From an uncultured Clostridia bacterium (GTDB taxonomy: Bacteria > Bacillota > Clostridia > Christensenellales > Borkfalkiaceae), in the NCBI GenBank assembly GCA_947625095.1, contig CANQMX010000014.1, positions 1 through 44,124 on the forward strand: 44,124 bases of DNA, written 5' to 3'. Under the pieces are notes generated by a model. It saw only the letters and a list, made by a program, of their open reading frames with translations. It ran no database searches and was not told where the DNA came from. A program made the translations under genes and the position numbers. Every line of letters begins with the position of its first letter. Position 1 is the stretch's first letter. Of this stretch, positions 35,077 through 44,123 are shown piece after piece.

Positions 35077-36315
35077 ATGAACGGATTAAAGGATTTTCTT
35101 TCCACCTCCTACACCGCCTACCAAGCGGCGCAGAACGCCGTGGAATTTTTGAAGGCGCATGGGTTTTCCGCCCTCGAGGAGGGCGAGAAGTGGAACTTAA
35201 AAGATGGCGCGGGGTATTACGTTCTCCGCGGCGGGAACAGCCTTATCGCCTTCCGCTACGGCGCGGGCAATGCCAAAATTATTGCCTCGCACACCGATTC
35301 CCCCTGCCTCAAATGCAAGGAGAACGCCGCCCTCTCCGATAAAATTTATACCCGCCTCAACACCGAACCCTACGGCGGCGGGCTGTGGTATACCTTTTTC
35401 GACCGCCCCTTAAAGCTTGCGGGGCGCATCGTGCGGGAGAAGGCCGGCGCGCTTGTTTCGGAAAATTATGCGAGCGATTTTTGCTGCGTGCTCCCCTCCC
35501 TCGCCATCCATATGCAGCGCGACGCCAATGAAAAATTTGCGCCCAACTTGCAGACCGAACTCCCCCTGCTTGCCCTCGGGGAGGCCGATCTTTCGCAAAA
35601 ACTGCAAAACGCTGTGAGTTATGACCTGTTTTTGACCCCCGCGGAGACGCCCTTTGAGAGCGGCGCGGAGGGCGAATTTTTGTCCTCGCCCCGCCTCGAC
35701 GACCTCGTGGGCGTGTATGCCTCCCTCCGCGCGATCGTGGGCGAGACGCGCGGGCTGTGCCTTGCGGCCTGCCTTTGCAGCGAGGAGATCGGCAGCCGCA
35801 CCTACGGGGGCGCGGGAAGCGGATTTCTGCGCGCCGTCCTCCGCCGAATTGCCGCCGCGCAGGGCAAAAACGAGGAGGAATTCCTCGCCTTCCTCGCCTC
35901 CTCCTTTGTGCTCTCCCTCGACAACGCCCATGCCCTCCACCCCAGCCACCCCGAAAAGTGCGACCCCACAAGCCGCGCCGTTTTGGGCGGGGGCGTCGTA
36001 GTGAAGAGCCACGCGGGCGGCGCGTACACGACGGACGGGCTTACTTCCGCCGTCGTCAAGACGATTTTTGCGCGCGCGGGCGTGAAAGTGCAGACCTTCT
36101 GCAACCGTTCGGATATGCCGAGCGGCTCGACGCTGGGGGCGATTTCCCTGACGCAGGCGAGCATCCCCTCCGCCGACATCGGCATTGCCCAGCTTGCCAT
36201 GCACTCCGCCGTGGAGACGATGGCGAAGAGCGACTATTTTGAACTTGAAAAGGCGCTTTTGGCCTATTTTGGCGGCGAAATTGCCCTCAAGGAGGGCGAA
36301 GCGGTGATTGGATAA
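35077..36315 (+). CDS. M18 family metalloaminopeptidase
   Basis: A 412-residue cytoplasmic zinc aminopeptidase expected to remove N-terminal, often acidic, residues from peptides. Metal and catalytic residues are visible: HTD at 72-74, the RLDDL aspartate near 207, EEIGSRT with E236/E237, and the HALHPSHPEK histidine near 290. The length is typical for the family. The ATG at 35077 is preceded by AAAAGGAAGC and lies about 25 nt from the predicted transcript start. Longer upstream reading frames would cross the promoter. Monocistronic, divergent from the GH3/GH13 operon and convergent with aspA. Confidence 0.93.
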   Translation: MNGLKDFLSTSYTAYQAAQNAVEFLKAHGFSALEEGEKWNLKDGAGYYVLRGGNSLIAFRYGAGNAKIIASHTDSPCLKCKENAALSDKIYTRLNTEPYGGGLWYTFFDRPLKLAGRIVREKAGALVSENYASDFCCVLPSLAIHMQRDANEKFAPNLQTELPLLALGEADLSQKLQNAVSYDLFLTPAETPFESGAEGEFLSSPRLDDLVGVYASLRAIVGETRGLCLAACLCSEEIGSRTYGGAGSGFLRAVLRRIAAAQGKNEEEFLAFLASSFVLSLDNAHALHPSHPEKCDPTSRAVLGGGVVVKSHAGGAYTTDGLTSAVVKTIFARAGVKVQTFCNRSDMPSGSTLGAISLTQASIPSADIGIAQLAMHSAVETMAKSDYFELEKALLAYFGGEIALKEGEAVIG

Positions 36316-36319
36316 TTTG

Positions 36320-36880
36320 AGGGAAGATACACTCGTGCGCGCCCCGCGGCTCTGCCGCGGGGCGCGCACTCGGTATGAGGGAAACCTCCCCCTGTGTCCC
36401 CCTCCCGGGGTGGGCAAGAAGGAGAAAACTCCCGAGGAGGGGGCTTGGACGGACTGCGTTGTTCGCGATGTTTCGGCTTCGCCTCAACATGACGCGGTTA
36501 CTCCGCGGGGGCGGCTACCTCAGTATGAGGAATAAGGTAGAGATGTCTCGACTACGCTCGACATGACATGATCGCGGCGCGGGCGAGAGGAGGATACCCT
36601 CCCCACCACCGCCTATGGCGGAGCCGTCTCGGGCGGGTGGAAACCCGCCCTACTGCGCGGCTGTGCCGCTACTTCGCCTACGGCTCGTGCCACGCTTAGT
36701 CGGCAATAGTGCGCGTGGGGTGTGCCGCCCTTGGTCAAAAATGGTGCGGGCGGGACGGTCACCGTTCGCGCCTACCGATGCGCGAACTCTCCGCAGAACG
36801 CCTCGCACAGCCCACCGGGCTGGTGCTCATGGTGCGTTCTGCGACCTCCAAAGGAGGGTAGGCCTTGCACGGGGGCATTC
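36320..36880. repeat. Intergenic palindromic repeat mosaic III
   Basis: No gene. 36324-36384 is element B in reverse orientation (AGATACACTCG, a stem of GCGCGCCCCGCGG with its complement, CTCGGTATGAGGG); it may serve as terminator for the aminopeptidase gene. Next comes a reversed C-type unit (about 36385-36450) and two short relatives of element A (GATGTTTCGGCTTCGCCTCA... near 36468 and GAGATGTCTCGACTACGCTC near 36540). 36665-36765 is a reversed, diverged copy of sequence at about 30720-30765 and 30945-31000. 36791-36842 forms a 10-bp stem enclosing a 6-bp stem, followed by CCTCC-AAA-GGAGG. Confidence 0.7.
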
Positions 36881-36881
36881 T

Positions 36882-38285
36882 CTATAGGCGGCTGCCGCAG
36901 GGTTCGGTGAGCACGAGCGGGTCGAGCACCTTGTCCAGCGTTTCGGCGTCCATGAGACCCTCGCGGAGGACGATCTCGCGGATCGGCTCTCCCGTTTTCA
37001 GCGATTCCTTAGCGATCTCCGCCGCCTTCAGATACCCGATGTAGGGGTTGAGGGCGGTGACGATGCCCACGCTTCTGTTCACCCACTCGGCGCAGCGCTC
37101 GCGGCTCGCCTCGATGCCCGAAATGCAGTTGTCCGTCAGCGTTTTGACTGCGCCCGTGAGCGAGCGGAGCGATTCGAAAATTTGATAGAAAATGACCGGC
37201 TCGAAGGCGTTGAGTTCGAGCTGCCCCGCCTCCGCCGCCATCGTCACCGTGACATCGTGCCCGATGACGAGGAAACACACTTGGTTGACGACCTCGGGAA
37301 TGACGGGGTTGATCTTCCCCGGCATGATGGAAGAACCGTTTTGCTTGGCGGGCAGGATGATTTCGCCCAGCCCCGTGCGAGGCCCGCTCGACATCAGCCG
37401 CAGGTCGTTGCACATCTTGGAGAGGTTGACGGCGAGCGCTTTGAGCGTGCCCGAAACGGCGGCGAAGCCATCCACATTCTGCGTGCCGTCGAAGAGGTCG
37501 TCGGCGCGCTTCAAATTCTCCCCCGAGAGGAGGGAAAGTTCCTCGGTGATGTGGGCGAAGTACGCCTCCCGCGCGTTGATGGCCGTCCCGATGGCGGTCG
37601 CACCCATGTTGATGGTGCGCATCTCCTCAAGCGAGGATGAAATGCGCGCCTCCGAGCGCTTGATGGCCGTAGCAAAGGCGTGGAATGCCTGCCCGAGGCG
37701 CATGGGTACGGCGTCCTGCAACTGCGTTCTGCCCATCTTCAGGATGCCGTTGAACTCCTTTGCCTTTTTCATGAGCGCGCCGTGGAGACGTTTGAGTTCG
37801 GCAAGAAGGTCGGCGGCGAGCGACAGAACGGTGAGTTTGCCCGCCGTGGGGATGACGTCGTTGGTGGATTGCTCCATATTCACGTCGTCGTTGGGGCTGA
37901 TGACGGAATAATCCCCCTTCTGCCCGCCGAGACGCTCGATGGCGATGTTGGCGATGACTTCGTTCACGTTCATGTTGGCCGACGTGCCCGCGCCGCCCTG
38001 CACCGCATCAACGATGAAGTCCTTTTTGTGCTTGTTGTGCAAAATTTCATCGCACGCCGCGATGATGGCATCCGCCTTCTTTTCCGCCAATAGCCCATAC
38101 GACTTGTTGACGACGGCCGCCGCCTTTTTGATGAGAACGACGTTCCGCATGAAGGCAAAATTGACCTTTGTACCCGTGATCTCGAAATTTTCCTTGGCGC
38201 GGAGCGTCTGGATGCCGTAATAGGCGTCGCTGTTTACGGGAAGTTCGCCGACCGAATCGCTCTCTGTTCTGAATTGTTTTTCCAT
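36882..38285 (-). CDS. aspA: Aspartate ammonia-lyase
   Basis: A 467-residue member of the fumarase/aspartase superfamily that reversibly releases ammonia from aspartate to give fumarate. Seen: the N-terminal DSVGELPVNSDAYYGIQTLR, the STNDVIP substrate-binding region, and the signature GSSIMPGKINP (about residues 316-326) on the catalytic loop. Length and N-terminus favour aspartase over class II fumarase, though the two are hard to separate by sequence. The ATG at 38285 is preceded by GGAGAAAGAC. Single-gene transcript, convergent with the aminopeptidase. I do not see a clear terminator; a compound hairpin lies at 36791-36842. Confidence 0.92.
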   Translation of the reverse strand: MEKQFRTESDSVGELPVNSDAYYGIQTLRAKENFEITGTKVNFAFMRNVVLIKKAAAVVNKSYGLLAEKKADAIIAACDEILHNKHKKDFIVDAVQGGAGTSANMNVNEVIANIAIERLGGQKGDYSVISPNDDVNMEQSTNDVIPTAGKLTVLSLAADLLAELKRLHGALMKKAKEFNGILKMGRTQLQDAVPMRLGQAFHAFATAIKRSEARISSSLEEMRTINMGATAIGTAINAREAYFAHITEELSLLSGENLKRADDLFDGTQNVDGFAAVSGTLKALAVNLSKMCNDLRLMSSGPRTGLGEIILPAKQNGSSIMPGKINPVIPEVVNQVCFLVIGHDVTVTMAAEAGQLELNAFEPVIFYQIFESLRSLTGAVKTLTDNCISGIEASRERCAEWVNRSVGIVTALNPYIGYLKAAEIAKESLKTGEPIREIVLREGLMDAETLDKVLDPLVLTEPCGSRL

Positions 38286-38375
38286 GTCTTTCTCCGTTGG
38301 CGGATAAATGGACGCGCCGTGGGGCACGCGCCGCGTTTCCCATCAATTTTTGTTTATATGCTTTTTTGTGAATAT

Positions 38376-38404
38376 ATTATACCCCCGCTTGCACGAAAAT
38401 GCAA
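38376..38404 (-). promoter_or_regulatory. aspA: Promoter of aspA
   Basis: On the minus strand TTGCAT (38404-38399), a 17-nt spacer, TATAAT (38381-38376). The -35 is weak; the leader would be about 84 nt. Confidence 0.6.
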
Positions 38405-38572
38405 GTGCCTCCCCGCAAATTCTTTTGCAAAAACGGGACAAACCGAAATTGCGCCTATCCACAATTTGACCAGACGACCGCGGGCGGTGCAAAAGCACCG
38501 CCCGTGAGGGCTCCCGAAAAAGATTTGCGTAGCAAAGATTTTTGGGGAAGAAGGAGCGGCAAGCGGCAAAAG

Positions 38573-38602
38573 GAAAGTGCCTGCCAAAAGGCGGGCACTT
38601 CA
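38573..38602 (-). terminator. Terminator after the tRNA-Val gene
   Basis: An 11-bp stem (38575-38585 with 38590-38600, one G-T pair) with AAAA loop, followed on the minus strand by TTCCTTTTG. A second perfect hairpin, CGGGCGGTGC with its complement at 38481-38504, lies further along; no gene is seen in 38405-38570. Confidence 0.65.
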
Positions 38603-38626
38603 AAACGCCGCTTTGCCGCGACGCGG

Positions 38627-38703
38627 TGGTGGGGACAACAGGACTCGAACCTGTGACCTCATGCATGTGAAGCATGCGCTCTAACCAGCTGAGCTATGCC
38701 CCC
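38627..38703 (-). tRNA. tRNA-Val(CAC)
   Basis: Complete cloverleaf: acceptor GGGGGCA/TGTCCCC, anticodon stem CATGC/GCATG with loop TTCACAT (anticodon CAC), T-arm ACAGG-TTCGAGT-CCTGT, and encoded CCA. Confidence 0.95.
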
Positions 38704-38719
38704 AAACGTTACGTTCATC

Positions 38720-38748
38720 ATTTTATCTCGTTCCCGCATATTTGTCAA
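38720..38748 (-). promoter_or_regulatory. Promoter of tRNA-Val
   Basis: On the minus strand TTGACA (38748-38743), a 17-nt spacer and TAAAAT (38725-38720). Confidence 0.8.
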
Positions 38749-38822
38749 CCGATTTCATGCGGCATGGAAAGATTTTCTCTGCAAAAAATTATCATTTTTC
38801 ACAACAATTTTTTCCCGCCCCC

Positions 38823-38851
38823 TTGAATTGAGAAATAACTTATGCTACAAT
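38823..38851 (+). promoter_or_regulatory. Promoter of the small unknown gene
   Basis: TTGAAT (38823-38828), a 17-nt spacer, TACAAT (38846-38851) with extended TGC. Confidence 0.7.
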
Positions 38852-38880
38852 ACAGATACTATTCGCAAAAGGTGAGCACT

Positions 38881-39114
38881 GTGATTTACCGTAAAAAACT
38901 TTCGGCAGAGGACACCCTACTATTGCTTATGGATGAGATCACGACGGCGCTTGAAGAACTGCAAGAGGAGCAGGACGAAGCCGGCGGGCCAAAGGATAAG
39001 TATGTGGACGGCGCGAAGAACGCGTATGTCACCTGCCTCGAATATCTGAAATATTGGGAAAAGGCGGAAGAAAACGGGTTGGATTTTGATATCGAAGAGA
39101 CATTCCCCGTTTGA
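38881..39114 (+). CDS. Small acidic protein of unknown function
   Basis: A 77-residue, strongly helical and acidic protein (SAEDTLLLLMDEITTALEEL, then EEQDEAGGPKDKYVDGAKN), with no membrane segment. I do not recognise the family. The GTG at 38881 is chosen because AAAGGTGAG lies just upstream, while the ATG at 38842 overlaps the -10 element. It has its own promoter and lies between tRNA genes. No strong terminator follows before the tRNA-Ala promoter. Confidence 0.7.
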   Translation: MIYRKKLSAEDTLLLLMDEITTALEELQEEQDEAGGPKDKYVDGAKNAYVTCLEYLKYWEKAEENGLDFDIEETFPV

Positions 39115-39162
39115 ATATGCCGTATTTGCCCGAAAAATTTTGCGAAACGGCGCGGAAATAGC

Positions 39163-39191
39163 TTGCTTTTTTTCGCGGTTGCGCGTATAAT
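39163..39191 (+). promoter_or_regulatory. Promoter of the tRNA-Ala pair
   Basis: TTGCTT (39163-39168), a 17-nt spacer, TATAAT (39186-39191). Confidence 0.7.
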
Positions 39192-39243
39192 CAGCAGAGG
39201 ACGGCGGGAAGCGCTCGGCTTTTGCCGCCGCGGAAGTATATAT

Positions 39244-39319
39244 GGGGATATAGCTCAGTTGGTAGAGCGCTGCGTTCGCAACGCAGAGGTCACGTGTTCG
39301 AGTCACGCTATCTCCACCA
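39244..39319 (+). tRNA. tRNA-Ala(CGC)
   Basis: Acceptor GGGGATA/TATCTCC with the G3-U70 pair that identifies alanine tRNAs; anticodon loop TTCGCAA (CGC); CCA encoded. Confidence 0.95.
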
Positions 39320-39356
39320 TAGGAAACAAGGGCGCGAAACCCTTGTTTCGATATTC

Positions 39357-39430
<74 letters not shown>

Positions 39431-39432
<2 letters not shown>

Positions 39433-39472
39433 CGAAAAAGGGCAGAGCGTTTGCGCTCTGCCCTTTTTCGTG
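39431..39472 (+). terminator. Terminator of the tRNA-Ala pair
   Basis: A 19-bp perfect stem (39431-39449 with 39454-39472) containing GGGCAGAGCG and its complement, with the T run CCCTTTTT inside the 3' arm. It starts within the CCA end of the tRNA. Confidence 0.85.
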
Positions 39473-39586
39473 GTGCGGTTACGAATATCCAAGGGGTGGC
39501 GAGGGGGTGGGCGGATAAAACCGCGCTTTCCGTTAAAATATTTGACAAAATTTTGTGCGGAGCGGGGTTTTTCTCCTTCAAAAGGT

Positions 39587-39615
39587 TTGAAAAATTGTTC
39601 GGGGATTGATATAAT
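39587..39615 (+). promoter_or_regulatory. Promoter of the MacB/FtsX-type ABC operon
   Basis: TTGAAA (39587-39592), a 17-nt spacer, TATAAT (39610-39615) with an extended TGA. Confidence 0.8.
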
Positions 39616-39644
39616 AGTGATAAGATACGGTCGGAGACAAGATT

Positions 39645-40346
39645 ATGAGTTATCTCACGTTAAGCGGCGTAAGCAAACACTATAAAACGGGCGACGTTGT
39701 GGTGGAAGCCCTTTCTGACGCATCGTTTTCCCTCGAAAACGGCGAGTTTGCCGTCGTTTTGGGGCAGAGCGGCGCGGGGAAAACTACCCTGTTGAACCTG
39801 CTCGGCGGCATGGACAGCGCCACCGCGGGCGAGATCGTGCTCGACGGAAAGAACGTGACCGCCCTCGACCGCAGAGGCCTTACCGAATACCGCAGAAACG
39901 ACGTGGGGTTCGTCTTTCAATTCTACAACCTCATGCCCAACCTTACCGCGCTCGAAAACGTGGAGATCGCCACCGAGATCTGCAAAAACGCCCTCGACCC
40001 CAAGACCATTTTGGAGGAAGTGGGGCTGGGCGAGCGGCTCGGCAACTTCCCCGCCCAACTTTCGGGCGGAGAGCAGCAGCGCGTCTCCATTGCCCGCGCC
40101 ATGGCCAAGAACCCCAAGCTCCTCCTCTGCGACGAGCCGACGGGCGCGCTCGACTACGAGACGGGCAAGCACATTCTTAAACTTTTGTACGACGTCTCCA
40201 AGGAGCAGAAAAAGCCCGTCATCATCGTGACGCACAACGCCGCCCTCGCCGCCATGGCCGATAAGGTCATCCACATCCGCAGCGGGCGCATCGAAAAGAT
40301 AGAGATCAACGAGCACCCCGTGCCCGTCGAGGAGATCGAGTGGTGA
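39645..40346 (+). CDS. ABC transporter ATP-binding protein (MacB/LolD type)
   Basis: A 233-residue ATPase with Walker [11 protein letters not shown]-loop [10 protein letters not shown], signature LSGGEQQR, Walker B LLLCDEP, D-loop GALD and H-loop VTHN. The EQQR signature and short D-loop are typical of ATPases that work with FtsX-like permeases and drive mechanical work across the membrane (MacB, LolD, FtsE, antimicrobial-peptide resistance pumps). It ends overlapping the permease gene. No two-component system adjoins, so a bacitracin-type resistance role is possible but not supported. Confidence 0.92.
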   Translation: MSYLTLSGVSKHYKTGDVVVEALSDASFSLENGEFAVVLGQSGAGKTTLLNLLGGMDSATAGEIVLDGKNVTALDRRGLTEYRRNDVGFVFQFYNLMPNLTALENVEIATEICKNALDPKTILEEVGLGERLGNFPAQLSGGEQQRVSIARAMAKNPKLLLCDEPTGALDYETGKHILKLLYDVSKEQKKPVIIVTHNAALAAMADKVIHIRSGRIEKIEINEHPVPVEEIEW

Positions 40347-42283
40347 AAACGTACCTCAAAACATTCGCGAGAATGTTCAAAAAGCATATCACGCGCCTCG
40401 TCTCCATCTTCTTGATGGTGCTCGTCAGCGTGGGCTTTTCCGCAGGCATCGGCATGGGAAAGGACGCTCTCTTTTACTCCCTCTCCGACTACTACAAATC
40501 GCAGAACGTGAGCGACTTTATCGTGCGCGGGTCGGAGGCGATCACGGACGAACAATTGTCTGCGCTTCAGGAGCGCTACGGGAGCGAGAACGTTGTGCGC
40601 GGCGGCATCCTCGAAATCAAGGGCGGGGAAATAGAGATCGAAATGGCAACGCCGTTTGGCGGGTCGATCAATGCCACCCTTACGCTTGCGGGCGAGGGCA
40701 TCGGCGAGGGCGTGACGCGCATCTACATCAAGGACGCGAAGGACAGGGATAAGCAGAACGCCTCCACGGAAAAGGAGGCCACCATGTCCGAGGGTGACCC
40801 CTCACAAAACGAGTTTTATATCGCCGCCGAACGGCCTTCGCGCGACATTGCGGGCGTGCCGCTCGGAGAGACAGTGACGGTGACCGCCATGATGGGGTCG
40901 ATGCAGCTGTTTGAATACAAATTCACCGTGACGGAGCACGTTGTGGGCGCGCTGCACTTTGCGCAGTACGACGACCCGAGTATGCAAAAGAAAGAGGGAG
41001 GCGGCGAGGACGACTACGAACTGCTGGAAAACATCCTCTACGTCTACACGGACGCCGACCATGCCCTGCTCTTCCCCATGAACGAGGCGTATATCTCCGT
41101 GCCCGCCCTCAAGGAACATACGCTGTTCGACACGAGCTATAAGAGCGCGCTTGAAACCGAACAGGCGGCCATCGAGGAAATTTTCAAGGACGGAATTACC
41201 GCCGAAAGTTGCGCCGTTCTGACGCTGCACGAGAACTTTGCCTACCGTTCCTTTGAGGAGTACGAGGACAAACTCGAGGGCATCGGCTACGTCATCATGG
41301 TGGTGTTCCTGCTCGTCACCCTGCTTGTGGTGCTCTCCACCATGACGCGGCTTTTGGACGAGGAGCGCGGGCAGATCGCCTGCCTGCAAACGCTGGGCTA
41401 TTCCCCCATGCGCATCGTCTCCAAATATCTGCTCTTTGCACTCGTCGGAACGATCATCGGCGGAGGCGGCGCGTTTGCCGCGAGCTGGGGGCTTGCGTAC
41501 ATCATCTACATCAACTTTACCTGGGTGTACGAGATGCCGCCCTTCTCCCACCACATCGCGCCCCTCTTTTTCTTCATCGTGACGGCGATCATCCTGCTCG
41601 CGACGCTCGCCGCCACCCTCATTGCGGGGCTTCGCATGACGCACAGAACCCCTGCCGCCCTGCTTCGCCCCAAGTCCCCCCGCCCCGGGCACAAGGTGAT
41701 CTTGGAAAAGATCCCCGCGCTGTGGAACCGCGTCTCCTTCAAATACAAGTCGACGCTGCGAAACGTACTGCGCTATAAGATGCGCTTTATCATGACGATC
41801 GTCGCGGTCATGGCGTCCACCGGGCTTGTGCTTGCCGGGCTTGCCGTGCTCGACGCCTGCCTCTTCACCGACGTGGGCACAAACGCCATGATCGGCGTCG
41901 CCGTCATCGTGCTCGTGTTCGCCGCCCTTCTGAACGCCGTCGTCATCTATACCCTCACCAACATCAACATCAGCGAACGGGAGCGAGAACTCGCCACCCT
42001 CATGGTGCTCGGCTATCAGGACAACGAGGTGACGGGCTACATCTACCGCGAGGTCTACATTACAAGCAGCATCGGCATTGCGCTGGGGCTTCCCTTCGGG
42101 GCGCTCCTCTGCTTCTTTGTCTTTAAGGTGATGAACGACTTTGCGACGCTCTCCTCCATCAATTGGTTCGTGTGGCTCTTGGCGCCCATCGTCTCGCTGC
42201 TGTTCACGGCTCTTGTGACGCTCATTCTGCGCAGGAAGATCACGGGCATCAAGATGAACGATTCCTTGAAGGCCGTGGAATGA
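40340..42283 (+). CDS. FtsX-like ABC transporter permease
   Basis: A 647-residue membrane protein. It has one N-terminal helix, an extracytoplasmic domain of about 260 residues, a first FtsX core (about residues 315-440, with the LDEERGQIACLQTLGYSPM coupling region), then a second helix plus FtsX core to the end (with ERERELATLMVLGYQDNEV). The duplicated FtsX layout fits single-chain permeases of the macrolide/peptide or lipoprotein type. The start is GTG at 40340 or 40343, overlapping the ATPase stop codon. Both genes form one operon with a terminator afterwards. Confidence 0.9.
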   Translation: MVKTYLKTFARMFKKHITRLVSIFLMVLVSVGFSAGIGMGKDALFYSLSDYYKSQNVSDFIVRGSEAITDEQLSALQERYGSENVVRGGILEIKGGEIEIEMATPFGGSINATLTLAGEGIGEGVTRIYIKDAKDRDKQNASTEKEATMSEGDPSQNEFYIAAERPSRDIAGVPLGETVTVTAMMGSMQLFEYKFTVTEHVVGALHFAQYDDPSMQKKEGGGEDDYELLENILYVYTDADHALLFPMNEAYISVPALKEHTLFDTSYKSALETEQAAIEEIFKDGITAESCAVLTLHENFAYRSFEEYEDKLEGIGYVIMVVFLLVTLLVVLSTMTRLLDEERGQIACLQTLGYSPMRIVSKYLLFALVGTIIGGGGAFAASWGLAYIIYINFTWVYEMPPFSHHIAPLFFFIVTAIILLATLAATLIAGLRMTHRTPAALLRPKSPRPGHKVILEKIPALWNRVSFKYKSTLRNVLRYKMRFIMTIVAVMASTGLVLAGLAVLDACLFTDVGTNAMIGVAVIVLVFAALLNAVVIYTLTNINISERERELATLMVLGYQDNEVTGYIYREVYITSSIGIALGLPFGALLCFFVFKVMNDFATLSSINWFVWLLAPIVSLLFTALVTLILRRKITGIKMNDSLKAVE

Positions 42284-42312
42284 TCAGACCCATCGCGCCG
42301 CCCCGCCCGTCG

Positions 42313-42346
42313 CGCCGTCCCGCAGTGTGAAGGGCGGCGTTTTTTT
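42313..42346 (+). terminator. Terminator of the FtsX-type ABC operon
   Basis: A GC-rich stem (CGCCG-T-CCC with GGGCGGCG, one bulged T) followed by a run of seven T. Confidence 0.75.
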
Positions 42347-42378
42347 GTCGAAAAAAGTTGTTTTGCGCCGCCGAAACG

Positions 42379-42407
42379 TTGACTTTTGCGGGGGAAAGTG
42401 CTACGAT
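42379..42407 (+). promoter_or_regulatory. Promoter of the ion transporter gene
   Basis: TTGACT (42379-42384), a 17-nt spacer and TACGAT (42402-42407), with TGC before the -10. Confidence 0.7.
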
Positions 42408-42435
42408 AGGCGAGGCTCGAAAACGGGCATACGCT

Positions 42436-43734
42436 ATGGTCAATATCATCGTATTCGCAGTGACGTGCGCCGCCATGATCCTCTGCGTTCTCTTCTTCCC
42501 CAAACTGACGGTCGGGAAACTCCACATCGCCACCTATTGGATGGTCGCCCTGCTCGGCGCGGCGGTTCTGCTCGCCTGCGGGCAGACGGACGTCGTGGCG
42601 CTGGGGAGATCGCTCATCGCGGATACCGCCGTCAATCCGCTCAAAATTCTTGTGCTCTTCCTCTCCATGACCATCCTCTCCGTGTTCCTCGATGAACTCG
42701 GATTTTTTCGTTTCCTCGCCTCCGTCATTCTCCGCCACTCGCACGGCGGACAAAAGCGGCTGTTCTTTTCGCTCTATTTCACCGTGTCTATCCTCACGGT
42801 GTTCACCTCCAACGACGTCATCGTGCTCTCCTTTACCCCTTTTATCTGCTACTTTGGAAAGAACGCCAAAATCGACCCCATGCCCTATCTCGCCGCCGAA
42901 TTTGTGGGCGCGAACACATGGAGCATGGCGCTGCTCATCGGCAACCCTACCAACATCTATCTTGCGACCGCGTACGGCGTGGATTTTATCTCCTACCTCG
43001 GCGTGAGCATCCTCCCCACGGTCGCGGCGGGCGGCGTTTCCCTGCTCGCGCTGTGGCTGCTCTTCCGGAAGCGGCTGAAAGCCCCCATCCTGGGGCGGGC
43101 GAAGCGCGAGATCGTGGGCGATAAACTCTGCCTCGGCGTGGGGGTCTTTCACCTGGCCGTGTGCACCGTGCTGCTTGCCATCGGCTCGTATATCGGCATC
43201 GAGATGTGGATCGTAGCGCTGTGTTCGGCGGGGAGTTTGTTCCTCTTCACCCTCGTCATTTCGGCGTTTCGGCGGCAAAAACCGCGCGTTTTGGGCGGAT
43301 GCCTGCGGCGCGCGCCGTGGCAACTTGTACCCTTCCTCCTCTCTATGTTCGTGATGACGGAGGCGCTCAATATGCAGGGCACGACGGCCGAAATCGGCAA
43401 CTTTTTGGGCATGGATCTTGCCGTTTTGAAGTACGGCGCGCTCTCATTTGTCGCCTCCAACCTCATCAACAATATCCCGATGAGCGTGTTTTTCTCCTCG
43501 ATGATCGGCGCGGCGGGCGCGGGCGAAGGCGCGATGTATGCGACCGTCGTCGGCTCCAACCTCGGGGCGTTTTTCACCCCCATCGGCGCACTTGCGGGGC
43601 TGATGTTCAGTTCCATTCTGGCCGAACACGAGATAAAATTCGGCTATCTCGACTTTCTGCGGCTGGGCGTCACCGTCGCGCTGCCCGCGCTTGCGGCGGC
43701 CTTGGGTACGCTGTGGGGCGTGCTTCTCATATAA
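42436..43734 (+). CDS. ArsB/NhaD-type (ion transporter superfamily) permease
   Basis: A 432-residue membrane protein with about 10-12 helices. Sequence features of the IT superfamily: TSNDVIVLSFTPFI in the first half, GANTWSMALLIGNPTNIYLA, and SNLINNIPMSVFFSSM in the second half, the usual pair of inverted re-entrant loop motifs. Members move anions such as arsenite, or exchange Na+ for H+; the sequence does not choose between these. No ars genes are next to it, which argues against a dedicated arsenic operon. The ATG at 42436 has only a weak ribosome site; an earlier ATG lies upstream of the promoter. A small GC hairpin (43755-43772) follows the stop codon. Confidence 0.85.
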   Translation: MVNIIVFAVTCAAMILCVLFFPKLTVGKLHIATYWMVALLGAAVLLACGQTDVVALGRSLIADTAVNPLKILVLFLSMTILSVFLDELGFFRFLASVILRHSHGGQKRLFFSLYFTVSILTVFTSNDVIVLSFTPFICYFGKNAKIDPMPYLAAEFVGANTWSMALLIGNPTNIYLATAYGVDFISYLGVSILPTVAAGGVSLLALWLLFRKRLKAPILGRAKREIVGDKLCLGVGVFHLAVCTVLLAIGSYIGIEMWIVALCSAGSLFLFTLVISAFRRQKPRVLGGCLRRAPWQLVPFLLSMFVMTEALNMQGTTAEIGNFLGMDLAVLKYGALSFVASNLINNIPMSVFFSSMIGAAGAGEGAMYATVVGSNLGAFFTPIGALAGLMFSSILAEHEIKFGYLDFLRLGVTVALPALAAALGTLWGVLLI

Positions 43735-43804
43735 AAAGACGGTTGCTTTCACGGGCGGCGCCAAATCCGCCGCGCAAAATTTTTGAATTTCCCGCGATTA
43801 TCGC

Positions 43805-43833
43805 TTGACTTCGCCCGCAAATTTTACTATACT
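43805..43833 (+). promoter_or_regulatory. Promoter of tRNA-Thr
   Basis: TTGACT (43805-43810), a 17-nt spacer, TATACT (43828-43833). Confidence 0.75.
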
Positions 43834-43884
43834 GTAAAAGGCTTCGCGGGAAACGCACGGTGTCGCTTACGGTCGGCATAATAT

Positions 43885-43960
<76 letters not shown>

Positions 43961-43962
43961 GA

Positions 43963-43990
43963 AGAACTCCCTCGCGGGGGTTCTTTCTTT
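43963..43990 (+). terminator. Terminator after tRNA-Thr
   Basis: GAACTCCC pairs with GGGGGTTC (one G-T pair), followed by TTTCTTT. Confidence 0.65.
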
Positions 43991-44035
43991 TCTCCGATCT
44001 GCGGGCGCAAAATGCGCGCGGAGATCAAAGAATAC

Positions 44036-44123
44036 GGAAGGTTGGCGGAGCGGTCGAACGCGGCGGTCTTGAAAACCGTTGATGGGCAACCATCCGGGGG
44101 TTCAAATCCCTCACCTTCCGCCA
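44036..44123 (+). tRNA. tRNA-Ser(TGA)
   Basis: Long variable arm (GATGGGCAACCATC), acceptor GGAAGGT/ACCTTCC, anticodon loop CTTGAAA (TGA), G discriminator and encoded CCA, ending one base before the window edge. I see no separate clear promoter; an imperfect hairpin lies between it and tRNA-Thr. Confidence 0.95.

Noticed and set aside
42436..43734. The IT-superfamily transporter named as arsB
   Set aside because: No arsenic regulator or reductase is adjacent, and sequence alone does not separate arsenite pumps from Na+/H+ or dicarboxylate members.
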